From contig CM062293.1 in NCBI GenBank assembly GCA_031216915.1, positions 155,070,285 through 155,134,284 on the forward strand: a stretch of DNA of 64,000 nt. The letters are read 5' to 3'. Made by a program: the position numbers and the translations under genes. The notes beneath the pieces are model-generated. The model had not been told where the DNA came from, ran no database searches, and was given only the letters and a program-made list of their open reading frames with translations. How positions within the stretch are numbered: position 1 is the stretch's first letter; each line of letters begins with the position of its first letter. Origin of the DNA: Pictodentalium vernedei. Taxonomy: Eukaryota > Mollusca > Scaphopoda > Dentaliida > Dentaliidae. Below, piece after piece: positions 11,321 to 20,997 of the stretch.

Positions 11321-12233
11321 GGACATGTTACAAGATTTTTTGTTCAATAACAGAGTTTACTCTATATCCTATTTGCAGTTAAAGGGGCAAATTTGCACTG
11401 AAAGTATAGTAAATGGTTTGGTGTTTGGAAGCTTATTTAACTAGATGTGGCCTGTCCCAACTTGGGACAAAGAATACCCCTTGCAACACACTCTCTGATA
11501 GTGGGCAACAGTAATACCAAGTACCATTAATATCCATAGAAACATTCAAACGTTCTGAGCCGGACTCAACATGTTATAGTCGGATTTGGATGTGGGGGTA
11601 TGTAAACTTGAACTAAGTCTGTGACCTTGACCTTGTAGACAGGCATACCAACCTTATTCACGACACATCCTCTGGTGGTGGGCAACAATAATACCCAGTA
11701 TGATTAATATCCTTCAAGGCCATCAAAAGTTCTGAGCCAGACATGACTTATTATAGCTGGATTTGGATGTGGGGGGTACGATGTGAACTTGAACTAAGTC
11801 TGTGCCCTTGACCTTGTAGATAGGCATTCCAACCTTATTCGTGAAACCCCCTCTGGTGGTGGGCAACATTAATACCAAGTATCATTAATATCCTTCAAGG
11901 ACATCAAACGTTTTGAGTCGAACACAACCTGTTATAGTTGGATTTGGATGAGGGGGAGGGGGGTATGTGAACTTGAACTAAGTATGTGACCTTGATCTTA
12001 TAGACAGACATTCCAACCTTATTGATGACACATCATCTGGTAGTGGGCAACATTATATACTATTCAAAAAAAGTAGGGATTATTTGATAAAACTGAGATA
12101 TATGATGAAATATGTGACATCTGGTGAATGATTTCAGCGATAGTTGGGTGTCTGACAGGCACATATTCCATGCACTGAGCTGTAGAAGACATGGATGGTC
12201 AGTCAGAGAATTTACCACATTCAGTCCAAGACC

Positions 12234-12827
12234 TCAATACCTTGTAAATCCTCCTAGATTTGTGAGACAAGTGTGGATCCAACATGGCATACTCCTCACC
12301 AAACGTCCAATATCAGCTTGACTGATGTTATTCAATTTTTCCTGCAGTGCAGCAGCGAGTTCCTGGACATTGGTAGGGGCTGATGGTGATGTCGTATGCA
12401 CCTGCCAATCATATCCCAGACATGCACGATTGGTGAAAGGTCCTGGACTTAGTGCTGGCCAAGGCAATGTAGTGATATTTTGCTCTTGGAGGAACTCTGT
12501 AGTGACACAGGCCAATGCGCTCTTGTATTGTCCATCTTGGAAAATGAATCGATGGCCATGATGTCTGCAAATGGCACCACATGATCTGCTAACATGTTGT
12601 CATGGTAGTAGTGCCCTGTGACACACCCTTGGATGACATGTAATGCTGTTCTGCTTGCCATGGTATGGTTCATTCCACCACCGCCAAAATCTGTTTTGCC
12701 TGTCATGGAAGTCAAGAGTGAACCTTGATTCATTGGAAAACGTGATGTTGCTCCACCAATGTTTGTCCCAGCACTGTCGTGCTCCACACCAATTACACCT
12801 TGCTGCGATGTGACTTTCAGTCAAACG
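12234..12827 (-). pseudogene. Tc1 transposase fragment with lost catalytic residues
   Basis: Pieces in several frames read, in order on the minus strand: FSNESRFTLDF (first catalytic Asp now Asn), GGGGMNHTMASRTALHVIQG (degraded MVWGGI region), MDNTRAH (second Asp kept), ALSPGPF, and the C-terminal end GGFTRY. In the neighbouring frame the expected PIEHVWD reads SPIVHVWDMIG, so the catalytic Glu is Val. The N-terminal DNA-binding part is missing. With two of three catalytic residues changed plus frameshifts, the gene is dead. Confidence 0.85.
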
Positions 12828-12978
12828 TGGAATTATTCGAGGTCATCGAGCATACAAATTCCAGCTGTGCGGCATTTCGGATAGTCTGACCACTGATTCA
12901 TGCAGTCTGTCTAATCATGTGTATCCAATACCATTTTCCAAAAATATCAACATCAGTTTGGATATCCCCTACTTTTTT

Positions 12979-14542
12979 AGCTCACCTGAACAAAGTTCAA
13001 GGGGAGCTTTACTAATCACTTTCTGTCTGTCGTCTGTCTGCCATCTTCCGGCCGGCGTAAACTTTACATTATCGACTTCTCCTTACAAACTCCTGGACCA
13101 AATTGAACCAAATTTGGTGTGTGTATTCCACACCACATGTCAATTCAAATTTCTTCAAATAATATTGCCACGCTTCATAGGGAGGGAGTGGGGGAAAATG
13201 TTCCAAAATTCTAAAAAAATCTTCTCATGAACCAGTTGGTACAATGGCTTGATATTTGGTATGAAGCTTCCTTCTGAGGTGTAGAATCAAGTTGTTTAAA
13301 CGAATTTCGTAAGTTTGTTCAAACGAAGTTTGTGAAGCAATATTTGCCGTCATAAAGGGAGGGGCAAGATTTTGGTCCCCTGCCCGAAATTTCTATTTTC
13401 TGAACCTATGGTCCAATTTGAACGAAATTTAGTATGTGGTATTATTGGGTCATAAGTACTTGATTCATGCTAAAAAACTCTGAATCGAAAAAATGCTGGA
13501 GTCAGATATTGCAAATATTAAAAAAAAATTGTTCTCCAGAATCTTCTGATATTTGGCATACAACATCCATAGGCGGGTCAGATACAAGTGTGTTCAATTT
13601 AAGACCCTCGGTTCATATTTGGGCTCAGATACGAGAGCCCAAAATCTTAACTCAGGGCAAATGGGAAATAAACTTTTAAAAATTTCTTCTTCAGAACCGC
13701 TGGTCAGAATGTTTTAAATTTTGGGTAAACATCATTGCTACAAGGGTCAGATTCAAGTCTCTCAGTTAATATTTGGGCTTCCTATGGGGCCTGAATTTTA
13801 ACTTAGTACAATATGAGGAAATTTCTTTAAAAATTTTCTTCTTCAGATCCACCAGTCAGAATCCGTTCCTATTTGGTATACAGCATCTCTGGGCAGATCA
13901 GATTCAAGTTTGTTCAAATCAAGTTCCTGGGTTAATATTTGGGCTCTCTATGGGGGCCCAAATTTTACCTTGGTGCAAAATGGGGAAATTTCTTTAAAAA
14001 TCTTCTTCAGATTCCAAGTCAGAATCCTTTCATATTTAGTATACAACATCTCTAGGAGGGTCAGGTTCACATTTGTTCATATTGTGCCCCAGGGTTAATA
14101 TTTGAGCTCTATATTGTAGCCCAAAATTTAACTTAGTGCAATATAAGGGAATTTCTTTAAAAATCTTCTCCAGAACCATTAATTAGAATCTTTTGATATT
14201 TGATATAAGTTTGTTCAAATCGAGTCCCTAGGTTAATAATTGGGCTCACTATGGGATCCTGAATTTTACCTTATAGCAATATGAGGAAAGTTCTTTAGAA
14301 ATCCTTTTTTTCTGCTCCACCAGTCAGAATGCTTTCGTATTTGATATACAACATCTTTAGGGGGCTCAGATTCAAATTTGTTCAAATTGGGTCCCTGGGT
14401 TAATATTTGAGCTCTCTATTGGCGCCCAAAAAACGTTTAACTTCGTGCAATATGAGGGAATTTCTTTAAAAATCTTTTTCTTCAAATCCACCTGTCAGAA
14501 TCCTTTCATATTTGGTATACAACATCTCTGTTTGGTGTGTGT

Positions 14543-14573
<31 letters not shown>

Positions 14574-15058
14574 GGGGTGTCAATTCAGTTTGCTCAAATC
14601 GAGCCTGAATTTTAACTTTGTGCAATATGAGGGACTTTCTCCAAAAATCTTTTTCTCCAGAACCACCAATCAAAATCTTTTCCTTTTCATATTTGGTTTT
14701 TAACACCTCTGGGAAGATCAGATTCAGTCCCTGCCTTAAAGTTTGAGCTCTCTTGAAGGGGGGGGGGGGGGATAGGTGGGGGGTCCAAGTTTGTTTGAAT
14801 CCATTCCTAAGTGGGTTTTTTCTGTAAAATTTGCATTTGCAAACTGTAGTGACATAATAATCCTTGGAAGTTTGGTAGATAGAATTGGAAGCAGTCAGAA
14901 AGACCTATAATAATAATCATTTGACATGGACACTAGAGTTATGAATAATTTCATGACTTCATTCCTATGTGGTGTTGATGAACCATGACTAACTGAATGT
15001 GATCTTCTTTGAACCACTTTATCAGGTGAGCGATTAAGGCCCCTTGTGGCCTGTTGTT
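12979..15058 (+). mobile_element. Hairpin-capped tandem-repeat element, family A copy 2
   Basis: The 5' end AGCTCACCTGAACAAAGTTC and the AAGGGGAGCTTTACTAATCAC that follows match family A. Core monomers of roughly 170-190 bp contain TCAAGTTTGTTCAAAT, TTGGGCTCTCTATGGG and TTTCTTTAAAAATCTTCTTC. The 3' end is CAGGTGAGCG, a GGCCCC/GGCC stem, then TTGTT. It sits inside the T7 run of the Tc1 right terminal repeat: six T before, one T after, matching the seven A in the left repeat, so there is no target-site duplication. A (GT)n plus 21-base G run at 14536-14577 lies inside a monomer. Confidence 0.85.
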
Positions 15059-15240
15059 TGAATAGTATACTAAGCATCATTAATATCCTTCAATGCCATC
15101 AAAAGTTCTGACCCGGACACAACTTGCACAGACAGACAGACAAAGTGGTTCCTATATACCACCGTGAACTTTGTCCACCGGGGGTATAATTAACAGAGTT
15201 ATTCAATTCAGAGATATCCAGTTAAGTGGCCTTCACTGCT

Positions 15241-15851
15241 TTATTTTGGACAGATCTTTTTCATGGTTTTAAATGTGCCCAATTTACAGAAAATTCCACT
15301 TTCAAGGGCTATTGTTGATTTTTAAAGTTGAAAGTGACTTTACACAGCATAAAAAAGAAAAGAGTGTTCTATGAGCTGAAAAATTTGAAATATTTTTAAC
15401 CAAGAAAAATTAAGGACAATATTTTAGCATGTTTCCTATTTTAGGCACAGCTTCAACTGTTTTGAATTTGAGGGTAATCTGAAGGTCTGGTGGGAATCCT
15501 GGGAAGTATAGCAGTTTTGTTTACTGTTGTTGAAAAGTTCAGCTTCACTTGTATAATAAGATCTGGAAACCAAAGCATTCTGTATGAGTTAGAGCACAAA
15601 ATCTCACAAGAATGCTTGTTTTATTTTCATGAAGATTTCACGAAACCAAATTCACATGAACAGTTGGCTGGTTAAAGGTCAAGAGCACAGAATCTCACAA
15701 GAATGTTTGGTACATTTTTTGTGAAGTTTCATAGAACCAAATTCACTTGAACGACTGACTGGTAAACAAAATCTACCGACATTCTAATTTCCAGATAGCA
15801 AATTGACTCAGGTGCATTTGTGCAAAACAGTCTTGAATGTAACAAAATGTC
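15241..15851. repeat. Mostly unassigned; contains a two-copy 89 bp repeat
   Basis: Copies at about 15591-15674 and 15680-15765 share AGAGCACA.AATCTCACAAGAATG and ACCAAATTCAC.TGAAC. The rest of the stretch shows nothing recognisable. The open frame 15490-15675 lies across the repeat and is not supported as a gene. Confidence 0.6.
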
Positions 15852-16706
15852 AACTGTGGGGGCACAGTGGTGCTGTGTACTAATGTGGGGCACAGTGGTG
15901 CTGTGTACTAATGTGGGGGGGGGGGGGGCACAGAAGTGCTGTGTACTAATGTGGGGGCACAGTGGTGCTGTGTACTAATGTGGGGGCACAGTGGTGCTGT
16001 GTACTAATGTGGGGGTACAGTGGTGTTGTGTACTAATGTGTGGGCACAGTGGTGTTGTGTACTAATGTGGGGGCACAGTGGTGCTGTGTACTAATGTGGG
16101 GCACAGTGGTGCCATGCCATGTACTAATGTGGGGGCACAGCAGTGCTGTGTACTAATGTGGGGGCACAGTGGTGCTGTGTAGTAATGTGGGGGCACAGTG
16201 GTGCTGTGTACTAATGTGGGGTACAGTGGTATTGTGTACTAATGTATGGGCACAGTGGTATTGTGTACTAATGTGGGGGAACAGTGGTGCTGTGTACTAA
16301 TGTGGGGGAACAGTGGTGTTGTATGCTAATGTGTGGGCACAGTGGTGTTGTGTACTAATGTGGGGGAACAGTGGTGCTGTGTACTAATGTGGGGGAACTG
16401 GTGCTGTGTACTAATGTGGGGGCACAGTGGTGCTGTGCACTAATGTGGGGCACAGTGGTGCTGTGTCCTAATGTGGGGGCACAGTGGTGCTGTGTACTAA
16501 TGTGGGGGCACAGTGCTGCTGTGTACTAATGTGGGGGCACAGTGGTGCTGTGTAGTAATGTGTGGGCACAGTGGTGCTGTGTACTAATGTGAGGGCACAG
16601 TGGTGCTGTGTACTAATGTGGGGGCACAGTGGTGCTGTGTACTAATGTGGGGGCACAGTGGTGCTGTGTACTAATGTGGGGGCACAGTGGTGCTGTGTAC
16701 TAATGT
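15852..16706. repeat. 29 bp minisatellite, about 29 copies, derived from a SINE
   Basis: The unit reads GGGGGCACAGTGGTGCTGTG followed by TACTAATGT. Variation is mostly single bases (GGGGGC/GGGGAA/GTGGGC) and G-run length (up to 14 at about 15915-15928). The unit matches SINE positions (GGGGCACAGTGATGCTGTGT then ACTATGGCG), and the array passes directly into the rest of that SINE at 16707. No spacers, so it is not a CRISPR. Confidence 0.92.
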
Positions 16707-16915
16707 GCACAGCACATCATTGGTGCTTGGTTTTCAAGCACTGCTAACTCTGCATGTGCAGAGTTAGTCTGTTGGGGAGTCTCACAGTTACTCATCGTTG
16801 CACAGAGGTTCTCTCTGGGTATTCCAGCTTCCTCCGCCCATAAAACTGTCCGACTCAATGTGATCCTGGCTGTTGAAAGTGCCATTAAACCCCAATAAAA
16901 CAAACATAATGTCAC
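16707..16915 (+). mobile_element. SINE 3' half, continuing from the minisatellite
   Basis: Reads TTGGGGAGTCTCACAGTTAC, GAGGTTCTCTCTGGGTATTC and CTTCCTCCGCCCATAAAACTG, matching the full SINE at 1669-2017 in the opposite orientation, and ends in CATTAAACCCCAATAAAAC. The tRNA-like 5' part is not found upstream of the minisatellite. An extra small hairpin (CTAACTCTGCATGTGCAGAG) at about 16744-16766 is not in the other copies. Confidence 0.82.
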
Positions 16916-16985
16916 CTCCTCTCTGAATGGCATTTGAACAAGATTGACATTGTTTTACACACGTCATGTCTGGAATATGTTTCAT

Positions 16986-17310
16986 TAACCCTTAACCTGC
17001 TGAGTATTTTTTAGATATTTTTCAGCAAATCTAGTTATGGCTGCTTTGAAGCAGCCATGACTAGATCTAATGAATAATGTATTTGAATTTAACTCATTGG
17101 TAAAAAAATTGATTCAGTTTACAGGAGGAATATTTATTGGGGGTTTAACTCTTAACCCGCTGGCTATTTTTTAAATATTTTTCATCAAATATAGTCATGG
17201 CTGCTATTAAGCAGCCTTGACAAGATTTGATGAAAAAGCCATGGACATTTGACTTGAGACATCACACGTCAAAAAGTTGATACAGTTTATAGGGAAAAAT
17301 TTGGTTAAAT
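16986..17310. repeat. Two tandem copies of a hairpin-containing repeat
   Basis: Both copies begin near CTTAACC(T/C)GCTG, contain TTTTTCA.CAAAT.TAGT, then a hairpin GGCTGCTTTGAAGCAGCC-like stem, and end near TTGAT(T/A)CAGTTTA. Spacing is about 165 bp. This may be a MITE duplicated in tandem; no clear target-site duplication. Confidence 0.6.
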
Positions 17311-17399
17311 GTACTCAGATTTTATTTATTGTAGTGACAAGAGATTTCCTGTACAAGGCGGGAATATCTGACAGCAGCATGCAAGGAGTTAACGATACT

Positions 17400-17945
17400 T
17401 TTGACAGCAAGGGTCATCTCTTGTCAGACAGTTTTACAAGTGGAGGAAACCAGAGTGCCCAGCGAGAACCACTGAGCAATGGTGAGCAACTGTCAGACTC
17501 CCTAATGTACTAACTCCAGACAGGCAGGGTTAGCACTGGTTGAAGACACCTGCACCATCGTGTGCAGTATGTTTTAGTTTAAACAATATTTATTGGAAAG
17601 TTTGTTAATTGTGTACATTACATGCTAGATGGTAAAACAGGAACAACACAAGATACAACAGTACACTAAATAACAAAGATGAACAAATAGATAGATTACT
17701 ATGTAAGGAGGGGATTCGACAAAAAGCTAACAGCTTATGTAAGTCGTCTCCCTAACTCATTTGTCATTACACTCAGGCAAGTGGTATCGTATGTCTTAGT
17801 ACACAGCACCACCATGCTCTCACATGGGCAATTGGGATTAAGGGCTTTGCCCAAGGACACAATTCAGTTGCTCCTGGTGGGGATCGAACCATGCACCTTT
17901 CGGTTTGAAGTCCAATTCCGTAACCACTGAGCCACCATGCTCCAG
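17400..17945 (-). mobile_element. tRNA-derived SINE, interrupted by another retroposon
   Basis: On the minus strand, the 5' end near 17945 has an A box (TGGCTCAGTGG) and B box (GGTTCGATCCC), then GTCCTTGGGCAAAGCCCTT and the same body as the SINE at 1669-2017. The body is split at 17578-17788. Flanks GGGAATATCTGACAGCAGC (near 17361) and AGGAATATCTTCCAGCAGC (near 17970) begin a direct repeat of about 33 bp with several mismatches, longer than a usual target-site duplication. Confidence 0.82.
17578..17788 (-). mobile_element. Short retroposon with 11 bp target-site duplication
   Basis: GTATGTTTTAG (17567-17577) and GTATGTCTTAG (17789-17799) flank a 211 bp insert. On the minus strand the insert runs from GGGAGACGACTTACATAAGC-like sequence to a tail reading AATAAATATTGTTTAAAC. 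A second copy with its own duplication is at 45450-45639. No A/B box was recognised, so its RNA of origin is unknown. Confidence 0.8.
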
Positions 17946-18016
17946 TGGCAAGATAAATCCTCTCTTGGGCAGGAATATCTTCCAGCAGCATACAAGGCAT
18001 TAAACTAATGGAATGG

Positions 18017-18079
18017 TATTATGTGATAGACTGTTGGAAAGGGCTCACAGTGCCCTTTCCAACAGTGTGTCACATAATA
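18017..18079. repeat. Imperfect palindrome
   Basis: Arms of about 28 bases (TATTATGTGATAGACTGTTG... against ...CAACAGTGTGTCACATAATA) enclose a short loop near 18046. The inner stem TGTTGGAAAGGGC is perfect. Confidence 0.75.
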
Positions 18080-18239
18080 GCATTTCCAAGCTATAGTAAA
18101 GGCACACAATAACATTGTTCTCTTGCCAGAATAGGTTATGTCATGAAAGCAGCTTGGTCAGTGTCAGTTGTATATGTTAATGGCTTAGTATAAGAATACT
18201 TGCATTATGTCATGCCTTTTAGTTTAAACAGGGTCTTTT

Positions 18240-18620
18240 TTCAGATTCAGATTCTTTATTCACAATATACAAACATATAAAGTGGCCACAAATACACCTA
18301 TCGCACAAATATAACAGGTAGTATACTGTGGTAGGTGGCAAGGCCAGATTGGCTGTCTACCTGCCACCCCCTGAAAGACAGTTCACTCTACTACTCTGTG
18401 TAACACCTGAGAGCGATGCCAAGTCTCATCATGAACTTGGTGTCATTGAGACACTGACAAACAGATTTTGTGAATTCATGTATTGCTAATAGACAACAGT
18501 TTGAGATCCTTGTGAGAAAATGTGGAACATGATTAGCTGGAAAGTGAGTTCAATGATTGGTTAGCCATGTTGAATTCACGTAACCTGTATTAATTCATGC
18601 CATTTACGGAATTTCATGCC
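18240..18620 (-). mobile_element. LINE 3' tail fragment
   Basis: The minus strand ends in GTGAATAAAGAATCTGAATC followed by TGAAAAAA. This tail type, a polyadenylation-like AATAAA plus short CTGAAT repeats, is common in jockey/CR1-like LINEs. No coding remnant is visible upstream in the window, so the assignment rests on the tail alone. Confidence 0.5.
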
Positions 18621-19084
18621 AGGCAAGTCCTCTGCAACATAATTATAAAGGACATTGGCCTTACTACTTGTGTTGAGGCTGTCTTTATATTTGGGTTGTA
18701 GTGGTCTTTATACTTGTGTTGTGTGATGGTCTTCCTATTTGTATTGTGGCTGTCTTTATACTTGAGTTGTGGCTGTTATTAAGCTACATGGCCTAATCTT
18801 GTCATTTTAGGCTGATTAACAGTATCTTCATATTAAAAATCGACTTTTTGTAAATTTTTCACTTTTTTAATTTAACAACATTATATACACTTAAAAACAT
18901 GACTGTTTCATATTGACAGAATGTTGTATAAAACTCCCAAACAGACTTCAGAAGTCGGGCGGTGTTAAACTTCTGCATGTTATTCAGTGGTTTAGACACT
19001 CTGTAATAAATTGATTTTGCTTTGCTATGGTAGTTAACTAGTTGAGTGCTAGAAGCCAGTATCACAGAACCTATGCTACTGTTA

Positions 19085-19300
19085 ATTGATTTATTTATTT
19101 ATTGGTGTTTAAGGTCACATTTTTCTGCAATGGCTAATTTCTATAAAGTCAAATCCAGCCAATCATTTTCTCCCATGTTGCCCATTTTAAAGGACTTACA
19201 CCCCAGGCATTGGTGACTGAGCCCATTTTACCAGTAAAAACAGAGCTTGCTTACCACAGTATACAAGTACTGCTTCACTCCTTGGGGTTCCCATAGGGAA
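19085..19300 (-). mobile_element. SINE-like element sharing the common 3' tail
   Basis: The minus-strand 3' end reads GTGACCTTAAACACCAATAA, identical to the SINE at 1669-2017, but the body (TGGTGACTGAGCCC, AAAGGACTTACACC) is different. Related bodies with the same tail are at about 44243-44430 and 46693-46880 (AATTGGTTACT.GGGCCCA, TTTACAGGGCTTTCAA). The 5' boundary is uncertain. Confidence 0.6.
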
Positions 19301-19321
19301 CTGTTAAGTGATGGTAGCAGA

Positions 19322-19620
19322 TTAACCCTTTACCAATGTAATGGCCAAAACAGGCCAATGCTATTCACAAAAATCGTCAATTAATTTTCATTATATTTTC
19401 ATTTTTTGTTTCAAAAACCCCTCTTTGGAAAATAACCTATTTTTTGGGACAAAAAAAAGAAAAAAAAATAGTTATTCAAGAATTTTGTTTGCAAGTGTAT
19501 TCTGCTTTTCATGTATGGTAAAGGGTTAAAAGCTTTCAGCCAAAACTGGCCAGTGCTATTCTCAAAAGTCGCCAATTAATTTTCATTATTTTTTCATTTT
19601 TTGTCTCAAAAACATAGCGT
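19322..19620. mobile_element. piggyBac-like MITE plus a partial second copy
   Basis: TTAA at both ends (19322-19325 and 19526-19529) with inverted CCCTTTACC/GGTAAAGGG termini, as expected for piggyBac-type transposition. The internal long hairpin seen in the copies at 33691 and 40194 is largely deleted here. A second partial copy (GCCAATTAATTTTCATTATT and following) continues to about 19620. Confidence 0.78.
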
Positions 19621-20028
19621 TTATTATATGCCAGAATCCTCGGGCTGATTTCTTGTAAGTTATGAAAAACCTTTTCTGATTGAATATAATGTTGGTCAGG
19701 AGTTCTACTGTGTTAAAATAAGGGAAAATGGAGACAGGATCAGAAGAAACACAGAAGATATCCCATAGATATTTTTGCTTTAAACATGTCGAAGCATGTG
19801 CTGTTGATATTCATGCCAGACATTTAAAGCATTGATGTAAGGGAAAAAGTCAACAGAGAAATTCAAAAGGAATGATGCTTTCAGGGAAAAGAGAAAATGA
19901 AATGGGTGAGTGTTTCTTTTTAATAGCTTGAAACCTCTTATCTAATTTAGGGGAGTTGTGAAGATGTCTGATTGGGGAGGAGGGTGTCAATTTCATTTGT
20001 CCTGACTATTATCAGAGGCAGACTGGCA

Positions 20029-20997
20029 GCTTTTGGTCGTGATTGGTCAACCGTGATGGCTGTATGGGCCTGAAACCCAAAAATCTTTAGCACAGTCTAC
20101 AGGTCGTATTTATGAAGGGATTTTATTGTAACTTAGTAGGATGACTTGGTATAATGTCTAGATGAGAATGTCCTATTCTGGTCGAGTTCAGTCAACTGTG
20201 AAGGCCGCAGGGGTACGTTGCATAGATTCTTTTAGCACAGTCTGCAGCTTGCATTATGAGGGATTTCATTGTAAATTCGTAGGATGACTTGGTATAACGT
20301 CTAGATGAGAACGTCCTATTTTGGCCGTGATCGGTCAATTGTGACGACTGCACAGCCACGTGACCTAGATTTATTTAGCAGAGACTACAGTTCATATTTA
20401 TGAAACAATTTCATTGTAACATGGAAGGATAACTTGGTATGATGTCTAAATGAGTCTGTCTTATTTTGGTCACAATCGGTCAGCCGATACCGCCACTTGG
20501 GCACGTGACCTAGATTCCTTTAGCCCTGTCTACAGGTTGTTTTATGAAAGGATTTCATTGCACCTTGGTAGGATAACTTGGTATGGTATCTAGATAAGAC
20601 TATCCTATTTTGGTCACGATTGGTCAACCTCGACTGCCGGACCGCCATGTGATCTGGATTCCTTTAGTATAGTCTGCAAGTCATATTTATGAAGGGATTT
20701 CATTGTAACGTGGTAGGATGACTCATTTTGGATTAATTTTACTGTAGCTTGGTAACTTTGGTTGACATATGTTAACTGTGAGGGCCACATCAACCCAGGC
20801 CCTAATTCTTTAGTACAGTCTACACTTCAAATTATTCTTATTGAAAACATAGCATGTAGGGAAGAGAAATTAACATATTCTCAATTATCACAATTCTTGT
20901 CTTATTTCATAATTCTTTCATAAACATTGAATATTATCCTTTTCATCAAACACTACTCACAGTCAAGTTAAGCTACAGTGTCATTGACACTTTCATT
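20029..20997 (+). mobile_element. Family B element copy 3, 5' truncated
   Basis: Six to seven monomers with GATTTCATTGTAAC, GATGACTTGGTATAATG and GTCTAGATGAGAA, ending with the family hairpin AGTGTCATTGACACT (20976-20990) and TTCATT. The 5' hairpin end is missing. Confidence 0.78.

Larger units (their letters stand above)
12058..15067 (-). mobile_element. Tc1/mariner relic with TA duplication, its end split by a family A element
   Basis: Left terminal repeat TACTATTCAAAAAAAGTAGG at 12058; the right copy is split into ...CCCTACTTTTTT (ending 12978) and TGAATAGTA (15059-15067). TA flanks both ends (12056-12057 and 15068-15069), and removing the insert restores a family C monomer. Between the ends lie a transposase relic (minus strand) and the 2.1 kb family A insert. 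Confidence 0.85.
11441..15188 (+). mobile_element. Hairpin-capped tandem-repeat element, family C, carrying nested insertions
   Basis: The 5' end near 11441 includes the hairpin TGTCCCAA-C-TTGGGACA. Monomers of about 195-200 bp contain CATTAATATCCTTCAAGG, GTTATAGTTGGATTTGGATG and TGACCTTGACCTTGTAGAC. The series breaks at 12057, where a Tc1 element is inserted, and resumes at 15068 with the rest of the same monomer. The 3' end has GTGGTTCCTATATACCACCG and GTCCACCGGGGGTATA. A related 3' end (GATTCCTATATACCCC) lies at 56290. Family position is inferred from architecture. Confidence 0.75.
9461..15240 (+). repeat. Second copy of old repeat R, split by two large insertions
   Basis: R sequence is present at 9461-9565, resumes at 11321-11440 and again at 15189-15240, in the same order as 6151-6960. 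Interruptions are a family B element (9566-11320) and a family C element (about 11441-15188), the latter itself holding a Tc1 element and a family A element. The split is directly visible by comparison with the reference copy. Confidence 0.78.

Noticed and set aside
14506..14706. Open frames on both strands with Pro or Gly runs
   Set aside because: They translate a (GT)n and 21-base G run inside a family A monomer.
15852..16706. Regular 29 bp repeats that could suggest a CRISPR array
   Set aside because: Units are contiguous with no unique spacers, and the array is embedded in a eukaryotic SINE.
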